Source: an uncultured Planctomycetaceae bacterium
GTDB lineage: Bacteria > Planctomycetota > Planctomycetia > Pirellulales > Pirellulaceae
Direction of reading: 5' to 3'
Assembly: GCA_903863885.1 (NCBI GenBank)
Contig: CAIPEB010000179.1
Location: 1 to 52,904 of the forward strand
DNA length: 52,904 nucleotides
The notes below the pieces were generated by a model, which had not been told where the DNA came from, did not search any database, and saw nothing but the letters and a program-made list of their open reading frames with translations. Position numbers and translations under genes: made by a program. Shown one piece after another: positions 16,987 to 25,146 of the stretch. The stretch's first letter is position 1; every line of letters begins with the position of its first letter.

Positions 16987-18027
16987 ATGGCCAGCAAGCT
17001 GTTCATTCCCAGTTCGTATCAGCCGAAACTCGGGTTGCAGGATCTGGAGTCCGCAATCAAGGATATCAAGGACTTCTTCGAGAACAGCTTGGCCTCCGCG
17101 ATTGGACTTCAACGCGTCACGGCCCCGTTGTTCGTGCGCAGCGGCCAGGGCATAAACGATGATCTGAACGGGATTGAGAAGCCGGTGCAGTTCTGCGTCA
17201 AGGAAGACGGGAATGTGCAGGTGGAGATCGTTCAGTCGCTGGCAAAGTGGAAACGCATGGCGCTGGCCCGCTACGGTTTTCAGATGGGCCAGGGACTTTA
17301 CACGGACATGAACGCCATCCGGCCCGACGAGACGATCGACAACACCCATTCGATCTACGTGGACCAATGGGACTGGGAGAAGGTCCTGCGTCCCGAGGAA
17401 CGGAATGTGAAGATGTTGAAGGATACGGTGCGCGCGATCTACGGAGCGCTGTGCCGCACCGAATTCCACATCGCTTCCGAGCACCCGAACATCCGACCGA
17501 TTCTGCCCGAGGATATTTTCTTCATCACGTCCGAGGAATTGTGCACGCGTTATCCGGACCTGCACCCTCGTCAGCGTGAGGACCTGATCTGCGCCGAACA
17601 CAAGGCTGTGTTCGTGATCGGTATCGGCGGGAAACTGCCCGACGGCGAGATTCACGACGGCCGAGCGCCCGACTACGACGATTGGACGACCCCGAACGAC
17701 GATGGCGGCTGCGGGCTGAACGGCGACATTCTGCTGTGGAATCCCGTGCTCGAACGGTCGTTCGAGATCTCGTCGATGGGGATTCGCGTCGATCCGTCGA
17801 CGTTGCTGAAACAGCTGGAGATTCGCGGCCTTCAACACCGCACGGAACTACCATTCCACCGGATGTTGCTCGCCGGAGAGTTGCCGCAGACGATGGGTGG
17901 CGGCATCGGCCAATCGCGATTGTGCATGTTCTTCCTGCGCACTGCGCACGTCGGTGAAGTCGCCTGCGGCATTTGGCCGGAGGACATGGTCCGGCAATGC
18001 GCGGAAGCGAACATCCGGCTGCTGTAA
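16987..18027 (+). CDS. asnA: Aspartate-ammonia ligase (asparagine synthetase A)
   Basis: Cytoplasmic enzyme making asparagine from aspartate, ammonia and ATP (giving AMP and PPi), of the class II aminoacyl-tRNA synthetase fold. The 346 residues are close to E. coli AsnA (330). Family signatures are visible: LQRVTAPLFV, GINDDLNGIEKPV, VEIVQSLAKWKRMAL, HSIYVDQWDWEKV, LNGDILLWNPVLERSFE and the closing GGGIGQSRLCMFFL. The ATG at 16987 has AAGGAAG eight bases upstream; an upstream ATG at 16906 would add residues unlike the family and run through the CCACGGAT repeat. It appears monocistronic and is followed by palindromic repeats. Confidence 0.95.
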   Translation: MASKLFIPSSYQPKLGLQDLESAIKDIKDFFENSLASAIGLQRVTAPLFVRSGQGINDDLNGIEKPVQFCVKEDGNVQVEIVQSLAKWKRMALARYGFQMGQGLYTDMNAIRPDETIDNTHSIYVDQWDWEKVLRPEERNVKMLKDTVRAIYGALCRTEFHIASEHPNIRPILPEDIFFITSEELCTRYPDLHPRQREDLICAEHKAVFVIGIGGKLPDGEIHDGRAPDYDDWTTPNDDGGCGLNGDILLWNPVLERSFEISSMGIRVDPSTLLKQLEIRGLQHRTELPFHRMLLAGELPQTMGGGIGQSRLCMFFLRTAHVGEVACGIWPEDMVRQCAEANIRLL

Positions 18028-18061
18028 GGCAGAGCGAAAGAACAAGTTGACGACTTTGTTT

Positions 18062-18085
18062 GTGTGCCACTGGCTGTGCCAGTGG
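18062..18085 (+). repeat. REP-like palindrome, copy 1
   Basis: GTGTGCCACTGGCTGTGCCAGTGG-type motif: CCACTGGC (18067-18074), loop TGT, GCCAGTGG (18078-18085). The stem is perfect over eight bases. Copies 2 and 3 in the same spacer have the opposite orientation. Confidence 0.75.
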
Positions 18086-18325
18086 AAACGGTCCTTGCCA
18101 ACGACCTCCAATATCCGGACCTGAGAGGGTCCGCAACGAAGAGCAAAGTCCAAAGGACGAAGGGGTAATGCCGGCAGGACTCTCGAACAATACAGCACCT
18201 GCTGAACAAGTCAGCACACGGAATATCCGGCTCCGGTGACTGGACCGGTTGTTGGATGGAGATGAGCAAATTCAGGCCGTTTTGGTCAGGCAAGCCGTGT
18301 GAGTGTTCGATGGCATGACCGCTTG

Positions 18326-18346
18326 CACTGGCACAGCCAGTGGCAC
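18326..18346 (-). repeat. REP-like palindrome, copy 2 (inverted)
   Basis: CACTGGC, loop ACA, GCCAGTG, then GCAC. This is the reverse complement of copy 1 including its flanking GTGC, so the two form an inverted pair about 240 bases apart. Confidence 0.75.
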
Positions 18347-18379
18347 GCAAAACAGCAGGCAAGGGTGTGATCGCCGTTT

Positions 18380-18404
18380 CCATTGGCAGAGCCAGATAGG
18401 ACAC
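18380..18404 (-). repeat. REP-like palindrome, degenerate copy 3
   Basis: CCATTGGCAGAGCCAG followed by ATAGGACAC. It aligns to copy 2 with several changes and still pairs through TGGC/GCCA. Confidence 0.5.
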
Positions 18405-18521
18405 GGCAATTCATCGACGACTAACTTCCAGGCATAGCCGATCACATTGATTTCTTTCGCATCGATCGCTCACAAGCAACCGGCGAATTGTATAGGTTGT
18501 TTTTCGCTCTGCCTAAGTCGC

Positions 18522-19571
18522 TCATTCGGCCTGATCGAGCGTCATAACCGCTGCGATGATCGCCCGCGCAGTCATCGCGGCGTTTTCAACATCGCACAAT
18601 TCGGGTACGTCGCCCGGCGTGTGGTAGTTCGGGTCGGCGTAAGGCCACGAGCCGATGTTGATGACCGCGGCGGGAAATCCGGCTTTGACAAAGGAGCCGT
18701 CGTCATCGTTCGGAAACGTGCGTTGCACGCTCCGCTGTTCGAGTCCGACTTGGAAGTGGCTGTTTACGCCGCTCATCAGTTCGGCCAGTTTCAGACCCTC
18801 GGGCAGACTGTAGGCGGTGACGTTCGTCTTCTTGCCTGCCGTCCGGTCCGCCGGCGACTTCACGCCGATGCCATCCGTGTTGAACACGGCAATGATTTTG
18901 TCGCCTCGCTCCTTGGCTTTATTGGCCGCGGTCGCGCTGGTCCAAGGCCAATGCTCTTCGTTGCACAGCAGGAAGCGGATCGTTCGCTGGGACTTATAAT
19001 TACCGAGTACGCGGGCAATCTCGACTACCCCGACCGTGCCGATCGCGTTGTCGTTCGCGCCGGGCGAGTCGATCCAACTCTGCGAATCTTTGTGAGCGAC
19101 GAGGACGATGATCTCGTCGGGATGCTTCTCGCCTCGCTTCTCGGCGCACAGGTTGTAAGCCGTGTAAGTCGGATCTTCGGGCATCGGAGCCGAATACTGG
19201 GCGGAAATCGGTTTGCTTGTGTCGCGGCGGAAGGCACGAACGGCGACTCCGTCGCGGTCCACTTTGTATCCGGCGGATTCCAGTTGTTTTGCCAGGAAAT
19301 CGTCCGCTTCGTACAGCGTGCATTTCTCGTGACCGGGCAGCGTCAGGTTGAGCTTGCGGAACGGGAGCGGGTCCTTCGACAAGTAGAACAGGTCGGCCGA
19401 CATGCATTCCTTGTGCACGCCGCTCATCGTCCGTCGGATCGCTGCGTCTTTGGCCGAGTCACTCCAGACAGCGAGCCATTTCGCATCGGGTTGCGGGGCG
19501 CCGGGCTCGGCGGATACCGAGATCGAAGCGACGTTGAGCACGACCACTGCAATAAATGATGCGATCTTCAT
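18522..19571 (-). CDS. Secreted M28 family zinc peptidase
   Basis: Exported aminopeptidase-type hydrolase of 349 residues after a signal peptide (MKIASFIAVVVLNVASISVS). The co-catalytic dizinc site of clan MH is complete: H160 and D162 (AHKDS), D174 in GANDNAIG bridging, E205 and E206 (CNEEH) as general base and ligand, D233 (NTDG) and H317 (YHTPGD). The family removes N-terminal residues from peptides. An extra N-terminal segment of about 100 residues precedes the catalytic core. AGGAAC lies about eight bases before the ATG. It is 48 bases downstream of the PQQ-like propeller gene on the same strand's reading order, so may share its transcript. Confidence 0.88.
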   Translation of the reverse strand: MKIASFIAVVVLNVASISVSAEPGAPQPDAKWLAVWSDSAKDAAIRRTMSGVHKECMSADLFYLSKDPLPFRKLNLTLPGHEKCTLYEADDFLAKQLESAGYKVDRDGVAVRAFRRDTSKPISAQYSAPMPEDPTYTAYNLCAEKRGEKHPDEIIVLVAHKDSQSWIDSPGANDNAIGTVGVVEIARVLGNYKSQRTIRFLLCNEEHWPWTSATAANKAKERGDKIIAVFNTDGIGVKSPADRTAGKKTNVTAYSLPEGLKLAELMSGVNSHFQVGLEQRSVQRTFPNDDDGSFVKAGFPAAVINIGSWPYADPNYHTPGDVPELCDVENAAMTARAIIAAVMTLDQAE

Positions 19572-19619
19572 GCGTCGATGTTCCTGTTAAAGTTGGACAA
19601 TAGCTCTTGCTGAAGCCGG

Positions 19620-22247
19620 TCATTTCCATGCGCCGAAGGATGGCGCCGATTCGGCTTCCTTCCCGCAGACCATGCTGGCGATGAGTCCGCCGCCGTGGCC
19701 CGTGTAGTAGATTCTGCCGTTGGAACTGCAGGCTCCGATGCATTCGCTGAAGTCCATGCGCGGCCCCGAACTGATCAGCTGAATCGCCGCGGGGTTCGAT
19801 ACGTCCACGATGTCCATCGCCGGGCCGAGCAGGTGCGATCCGCACAGCGTGAAGCGGGAACATTTGTAACCTTCGGTAAGCGTCGCCTTGATCTTGCCCG
19901 TCGCTTTGTCCAGCAAGTACCCGTTCTTGTATTGAGCGTGAACGAAAATGAAATCGGGTCCGATCGTCGCAACGTGAATCGCTTCGCGCAAAGGCTCAGA
20001 CTGCCAGACCAGCGAACCGTCTTTAGCGTCGAGACACCAGATGTGTCGGCCTTCTGTGCCGGCAAGCGGGTTGTAGCCGCCGAGGTACAAACGGCCGTCG
20101 GCGGCGGAAATTGTGCAGCCACCGTAGATCGAGTGCTCGGTGGTCAGCCAGATCACTTTGCCCGTCTCGGGCTCGATCGCCGCTGTCAGCCCTTTTGCGC
20201 CGGGGTGGGTGATGCGGCGTCCGAAGAAGCACGAGTAGTAGATCTTGCCGTCCATCAGGCAGACGCCCGCTTCGTCGCCACCGGATCCGTATTCGGAAAA
20301 GTCCTTTGTCCACACCTCGCGGCCCGTCTTCAGATCGTAGGCTCGCAGCAGCGGATGATGGGTCTTGGGAAAGGCCTCTACGTTCTGATGCTCAAACAGC
20401 CACGGAAGCTTGCCCTCTTCCTGGATCTCGTCTCCGTATCGGCCGGTGCCGAACGCGTAGATCGCGACGTTGCCGCACACGACCGGCGGCAACTGTCGAT
20501 TCCAACTCGGCGATCCCGCAAAGGGAGCTTCCCACACGAGCTCGCCGGTGGCCGCATTCAGGCATCGCAACTGGCACTTGTCCAATCCGGCCTGCGGCAC
20601 CAGCAATTGTCCGTCGTAATACAGCGGCGAGGTATAGGAAATATGAACGCCGGGGAAGTAACGGCGCCAGAGCATTCGGCCGGTTTCCTGCTCCATGGCA
20701 ATGATCTGGCCCTCGGCCGTGTGCGTGTACATACGGCCCTCGCCGAATGTCGAAAAGTGTTTGGCCGTGCCATCGAAGCGCCGAACCCAACTGATCTTGA
20801 ACGGGGCTGTCAGTGTCGTTGCCGTTGCATTCGAGTTTCGCCAGTCGGCAAAGCTCGTGAAGCGATTGAACTGCGAAGCAGATTGCTCGCCGGTCAGAGG
20901 GCTGCGGATCTTCGACAAGCCAAGATCCTGAGTCGGCAATGCGGCTTTTCCATCCGGACCGAGTATGTAGAGGTACCCATCCTCGCATCCGAAGCAGATG
21001 CGGCCGTCGCATACCGCGACCGGTGCTGTAATCGCTTTGCCAAAAGCCGTCTTGAAGGTCCAGACCGCGCCGTCAGTCAGACTGACGACATACAAAGCGC
21101 CATCGAGCGCTCCGTAAACTGCCTTGTCCTTCAGCAGTACGGGCGGCGCGATCGAGGGATAGCAGCCTTGGAATGACCGTGTTTCCTGGTCAGGGCCGTG
21201 TTTGCAGAAGGCAAAGTTCTCCTCCGTCCGGCAGCGATAGACGTCCTTGCCTCGGAGGCTGACGGAACAGAAGCTGAGCAATCCGCCTTCCGTGCTCGTC
21301 TTCGTTCCGGGCACAATCGTGGTCTTTGCCCCGGCCGCGGCACTCTTCAGCGACGGCAGCATCTCGACCTGCCCGCCGTTGTCCAGCCAGTGGGATTGCC
21401 GATATGCCGTGCCGTCCTCGCCGATTGCGAGAGAAAGCGTGGCGGTTGTCGGAGCGAGAATCTGTCGAATTTTCGGGGCGGCACCGTTGTCGTCGAGATA
21501 AACGATGTAGCCGCCAGCCGGTATTACCAGTGTCTTGCCGTCCACGGCGAACTCGCGCGAGCAGGCGAACTGCTCCCGGTTTGTCACGCGACGTCCGAGG
21601 AATTGTTCCCATTCCTGTCCGCTCCAGCGATCTCCGGGGAATTTCAACGCTTCGACGACGAAATCCCAGGTCCATGCATCTTTGCCGTCAGCTTCCAACG
21701 CATGGATCCGCCCCCCCAGCGTCGCGAAATAGACGCGATCGTTGGCGATTGCCGGTGAGGCGAAGATGGGCTCGCCGCATTCGATCTCGCGAACGATCTT
21801 GCCGTCGGACGCGTCGAGGACGTAGTAAGAGCCGCCCGTTGTTCCCACGTGCAGATAACGGCCCGCCAGCACGGGCGACGCCGTGTTATTGCAGTTCCTT
21901 GCACCTCCGCGAGTTTCCATTTTCCAGACCACGTGGCCCGACTCGCCGTCGAGACAATAGACGACGCCGCTTCCATCCACTGCGTAAACTCGCCCCTCGG
22001 AAACCACCGGCGCGGTGAAGATCGCATCGCTCAACGGGACGGCCGTAACAAGTCCCAGAGGCAACTGGATGTTGCGATCGGCGATGTTGCCGGAATGCCG
22101 CGCGTCGAATTTGTACTGAATCCACGATTCGGAGCCCTGCACTAACGCCACGCTCAGCAGCCAGGCCAACAAGGGTGCGAGCCGGTAGAAACCGAAACCA
22201 AATATGCAATGCCTGTCGATGGGATTCCCCGTGCGGATGGATTGCAC
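19620..22247 (-). CDS. Secreted PQQ-like beta-propeller protein
   Basis: Exported protein of 875 residues with a signal peptide around residues 18-38 (RLAPLLAWLLSVALVQG). The body is a run of PQQ-type blades, recognisable by strings such as GRVYAVDGSGVVYCLDGESG, VVWKMET, YYVLDASDGKIVREI and LYLGGYNPLAG. Family members range from quinoprotein dehydrogenases to plain scaffold proteins. I see no clear quinone-binding signature or haem motif, so catalysis is unproven. The GTG start at 22247 has AGGAG eight bases upstream. It lies 208 bases after the GHL10 gene on the same strand and before the M28 peptidase, which suggests a secreted degradation locus. Confidence 0.82.
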   Translation of the reverse strand: MQSIRTGNPIDRHCIFGFGFYRLAPLLAWLLSVALVQGSESWIQYKFDARHSGNIADRNIQLPLGLVTAVPLSDAIFTAPVVSEGRVYAVDGSGVVYCLDGESGHVVWKMETRGGARNCNNTASPVLAGRYLHVGTTGGSYYVLDASDGKIVREIECGEPIFASPAIANDRVYFATLGGRIHALEADGKDAWTWDFVVEALKFPGDRWSGQEWEQFLGRRVTNREQFACSREFAVDGKTLVIPAGGYIVYLDDNGAAPKIRQILAPTTATLSLAIGEDGTAYRQSHWLDNGGQVEMLPSLKSAAAGAKTTIVPGTKTSTEGGLLSFCSVSLRGKDVYRCRTEENFAFCKHGPDQETRSFQGCYPSIAPPVLLKDKAVYGALDGALYVVSLTDGAVWTFKTAFGKAITAPVAVCDGRICFGCEDGYLYILGPDGKAALPTQDLGLSKIRSPLTGEQSASQFNRFTSFADWRNSNATATTLTAPFKISWVRRFDGTAKHFSTFGEGRMYTHTAEGQIIAMEQETGRMLWRRYFPGVHISYTSPLYYDGQLLVPQAGLDKCQLRCLNAATGELVWEAPFAGSPSWNRQLPPVVCGNVAIYAFGTGRYGDEIQEEGKLPWLFEHQNVEAFPKTHHPLLRAYDLKTGREVWTKDFSEYGSGGDEAGVCLMDGKIYYSCFFGRRITHPGAKGLTAAIEPETGKVIWLTTEHSIYGGCTISAADGRLYLGGYNPLAGTEGRHIWCLDAKDGSLVWQSEPLREAIHVATIGPDFIFVHAQYKNGYLLDKATGKIKATLTEGYKCSRFTLCGSHLLGPAMDIVDVSNPAAIQLISSGPRMDFSECIGACSSNGRIYYTGHGGGLIASMVCGKEAESAPSFGAWK

Positions 22248-22428
22248 TGCGTATGCTCCTGTTGATGTGGTCGGATTAGTAGGGTCTTAATTCTTCGAGG
22301 TGGTAATCGTGATCGTGTCGTAATGGCTAACTGGAATTCTTAATTGAGTACCGAGTGCAAGGATAAATCGAAAGGTTTGTTAACTCGACCGACAAGCAAA
22401 CCCCTGTCTGGCTCGCATATAATCTTCC

Positions 22429-22449
22429 CGGCATCCGGCATCCGGCATC
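22429..22449. repeat. Heptamer tandem repeat (CGGCATC x3)
   Basis: Three exact copies of CGGCATC lie just outside the 3' end of the GHL10 gene. The 7-base period matches the array at 31331-31357 although the sequence differs. Confidence 0.85.
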
Positions 22450-22455
22450 TTCCTC

Positions 22456-24915
22456 CTACTCGCGTCGTGTAATGCCGAGTCCGCACATGGGAGCGACCAG
22501 CTTGGCTTCCGGGACGCCGTAATTGAAAATCGTGAAGCCTCCGGTCTGCAGACGTCGCGTGATTTTGATCTGGTCGATCACTTTGGCGACATCCGGATCG
22601 CCGGTCCAGGTGCTCAGGCCGATGCCCGGATAGACTGGAACGCCGCTTGCCCATTCCTTCTGCAGCGTGACGAAGTTCTCGAACTCCGCGTCGTTTGGCG
22701 TGTAGTCCATCGGGCAGACGAAATCGAGGTAGCCTCGTTCGCACCAGAGCTTCCAGTCCTGGCCGACGCCGTCGCGGTCGGTCGGCCAGTTGCGGAACAC
22801 GGCGGCCGAGATCTTAACTTTCGGTTTCTGCTTCTTCACGGCTTCGTGCACGGCCGCGACGACTTTGGTGATGTTCTCACGGCGAAAATCGAGCCATTTT
22901 TGGCGGATTGCAGGGTCCTTTCGGGTGTCGGCCGGCCAGTTCGGCACCTTTGCGCCCAGCACTCCCTCGAATCGTTCCCGGCAGCCGGAGCAGAAGCAGT
23001 TATCTCCGCCGGGATAACGGATGTAGTCGAAATGGATTCCATCAACGTCGTATTTCGTGGCGACCTCGATCATGGAGTCGATTTCGAGCTGCTGATTCGC
23101 CGGATGGGACGGGCACAACCAGCGCGGCTCGGAGGTTCCCGCGAAATCAACCTGTGTGTGGCCTTCGCGGTTCATGCGTTCCATGAACTCGCGATCCACC
23201 GCGTGTCCCATATTCCAGTTCACTTTCCACACGTGGCATTGCACGCCGTATTTCTTGCAGGCAGCGACGCACGCCTCAATCTGGTCGCCCTGTTGGGCAA
23301 CCAGAGGGGCCACGGGCAGCACGCGACTGTCATAGTAGGCCACGCCGCCCCACAGCATGTTCGGCAGCACGGAGGTGAAGCCGTTTTCGGCAAGGGTTCG
23401 AACGGCCTCGTCCCAGGACATGCCGGAGACTCCCGTCGCGCTGTGACACCACCACGCTCGTTGTTCGCCGGTCTGAGGGGTCTGGGCCGCGCAGAAAGCG
23501 GCCAGAAGCTGAGCGTGCGATTGGGCCAGCGACTCCATGGCCTCGGCGTACTTGCCTCCGTCGGCCAGTTTGGCTGCATCTTGATGGAGCGAATCGGACT
23601 GCTTCAGGTTGTCCATCGCCCGGTCGTTACCCTGGGCCTGCTTGCGAATGTCGGCTGCTGCCGCAGCGTATCCTTCGTACGTGGAGAAGCGTCCGACTCG
23701 GTCGAAACAGTTGGTTACGGCGAGCTTCCACAGCGAAGTATCAAGCGAGCCCAGCATGGCGAGCATCATCGCGCGTTTCGCCACGGGATCGTCGCTCAGC
23801 AGCACGTGCGTCATGAACACACCGCGGTCGGAGGCGATGATCGCTGGCTCGCCGGTGGATTCACCCTTGGCATTGAACCACGTTGCGACGGCACGGCTCA
23901 CTCCTTGAACGGGCTGTGTCTGCCGGATGTTCCAGGATGCCTGTCCCACGACGCGCGGCATGCCTGCGAGTCCGCCGTCGCTGGACCGAATCGTCGCGAA
24001 TTGGCCTTCGTATTTCTGCGGAAGATGTGTTCCTCCACCGACTCCCAGTTCCTTGGCAAACCGTGCGTCAATGATGTAAAAGACCTGAAGTTTGCCGCCC
24101 GACTCAAGAAACTGCAGCAAGGCGTTCGCGGCTTCTGGCGGGAGGCTTGGATTGTAAGGCAGGATCGCAACCTTCTTGCCCTGCAGACGCGCAGCCGTGA
24201 CGTCCACATCTCCCATCACCACGTAGGGCAAGCCGAGTTGCTCCAGGGTGGCTGCCACCGATTTCGAGAACTCGGCAACCGACCGAGCCTCGTCGCGGGA
24301 TCCCTTCTCGACCGATTCGGCGCGGATGATGGCAATCGGGGCGTCGGCGCCGTCAAGCGCCATGTTGGCGATGTAGAACTCCGTGTCGATGTTCTGGCTT
24401 CGCCAGGCGGAAATGCGAAGCGTATCGACTGCGGCCCAGCCGCCCGGCTTTCCTTCGATCTGGGTATCGGCCTTGTCGATCACGATCGTGTTCCATCCCT
24501 TGCGGTTAGAAACACCGAAGGTCATGGAATACCACCCGTTGCCGCTGTGCAGATAGAAACTGAAGTACGAGACGGGAGAGATGTCCGCGCAATAGAAATC
24601 GAACCGCAATCCCCGGCAGGCCGTCATGTCAAGCTTGATGTTCCGGTCCCACGACGCCCGTTCCAGCGAAGTGCCGCGGAAGTTGCAGGGCATCCTCAGG
24701 GCGTGCCGTGCGCCGATCGTGACGGGTTCGACACCTGCCGATCCGTTCATCGGCTGCCATTGCTTTCGAGCGGACTCGGCGTTGGCGTACGCGAAATCGT
24801 CGACGCAAGACTTGTCGTAACCGGGCGGCGCCGGCGGCATGGTCTCCGCCACCAGTGTGCCCGCGATAATCACGCACGCCATTGGCAACAGGCACGCCCG
24901 CAACTTGTATCCCAT
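22456..24915 (-). CDS. Secreted GHL10-type glycoside hydrolase-like protein
   Basis: Exported protein of 819 residues. The ATG at 24915 is used because it opens a signal peptide (MGYKLRACLLPMACVIIAG) and has GGAG about nine bases upstream; the frame runs open to 25005. The first 200 residues look like a carbohydrate-binding beta-sandwich (FYLHSGNGWYSMTF). The middle has a glutamine-amidotransferase-like fold with KVAILPYNPSLP. The last 320 residues match the glycosyl hydrolase-like GHL10 domain (YngK type): DGIHFDYIRYPGGDNCFCSG, VKISAAVFRNWPTD, FVCPMDYTPND. GHL10 is a TIM barrel thought to act on glycosidic bonds; substrate unknown. A Cys-x-Cys-x2-Cys (CFCSGC) follows the DYIRYP motif. Confidence 0.8.
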   Translation of the reverse strand: MGYKLRACLLPMACVIIAGTLVAETMPPAPPGYDKSCVDDFAYANAESARKQWQPMNGSAGVEPVTIGARHALRMPCNFRGTSLERASWDRNIKLDMTACRGLRFDFYCADISPVSYFSFYLHSGNGWYSMTFGVSNRKGWNTIVIDKADTQIEGKPGGWAAVDTLRISAWRSQNIDTEFYIANMALDGADAPIAIIRAESVEKGSRDEARSVAEFSKSVAATLEQLGLPYVVMGDVDVTAARLQGKKVAILPYNPSLPPEAANALLQFLESGGKLQVFYIIDARFAKELGVGGGTHLPQKYEGQFATIRSSDGGLAGMPRVVGQASWNIRQTQPVQGVSRAVATWFNAKGESTGEPAIIASDRGVFMTHVLLSDDPVAKRAMMLAMLGSLDTSLWKLAVTNCFDRVGRFSTYEGYAAAAADIRKQAQGNDRAMDNLKQSDSLHQDAAKLADGGKYAEAMESLAQSHAQLLAAFCAAQTPQTGEQRAWWCHSATGVSGMSWDEAVRTLAENGFTSVLPNMLWGGVAYYDSRVLPVAPLVAQQGDQIEACVAACKKYGVQCHVWKVNWNMGHAVDREFMERMNREGHTQVDFAGTSEPRWLCPSHPANQQLEIDSMIEVATKYDVDGIHFDYIRYPGGDNCFCSGCRERFEGVLGAKVPNWPADTRKDPAIRQKWLDFRRENITKVVAAVHEAVKKQKPKVKISAAVFRNWPTDRDGVGQDWKLWCERGYLDFVCPMDYTPNDAEFENFVTLQKEWASGVPVYPGIGLSTWTGDPDVAKVIDQIKITRRLQTGGFTIFNYGVPEAKLVAPMCGLGITRRE

Positions 24916-24992
24916 CGCTTCACTCCATTGGCTGTTGGCTGGATATGCGGCTATTCTGAGACCGGTCTGTACGCGTGTCAAACTGCCCCGCC

Positions 24993-25021
24993 CATCCGTG
25001 TGCATCCGTGACCATCCTTGG
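24993..25021. repeat. ATCCGTG-type dispersed motif
   Basis: CATCCGTGTGCATCCGTGACCATCC-type stretch: three CATCC units at 10-base steps between the divergent GHL10 and GH106 genes. It is the reverse complement of the CCACGGAT motif elsewhere, and CGGACTCCCGACT follows at about 25034-25046. Confidence 0.6.
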
Positions 25022-25146
25022 CTTCTTCCCCTGCGGACTCCCGACTTCTATGCATGGGGCTCAGAGTCGAATGCCTTGTCATGCAGTGTCGCGCTGAAGT
25101 ACCCTGCTCTCTTGCACTTGCCGAATGTTCTTCGAAGGAGTAGCTC

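Larger units (their letters stand above)
18028..18521. other. Convergent spacer holding REP-like palindromes, no gene found
   Basis: This 494-base gap lies between the convergent asnA and M28 peptidase genes. Besides the palindromes at 18062-18085, 18326-18346 and 18380-18404, I find no open frame with family resemblance and no RNA gene. Confidence 0.65.

Noticed and set aside
15375-17006. Open frame on the - strand across the propeller gene tail
   Set aside because: It is Arg/His-rich, runs through a repeat and has no domain match; the + strand carries the CVGCH haem motif in frame.
22846-25011. Long open frame of about 720 codons on the + strand
   Set aside because: It lies antisense over the GHL10 gene, whose translation shows clear domains. 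Such long antisense frames are usual in high-GC genes; this one has no family resemblance.
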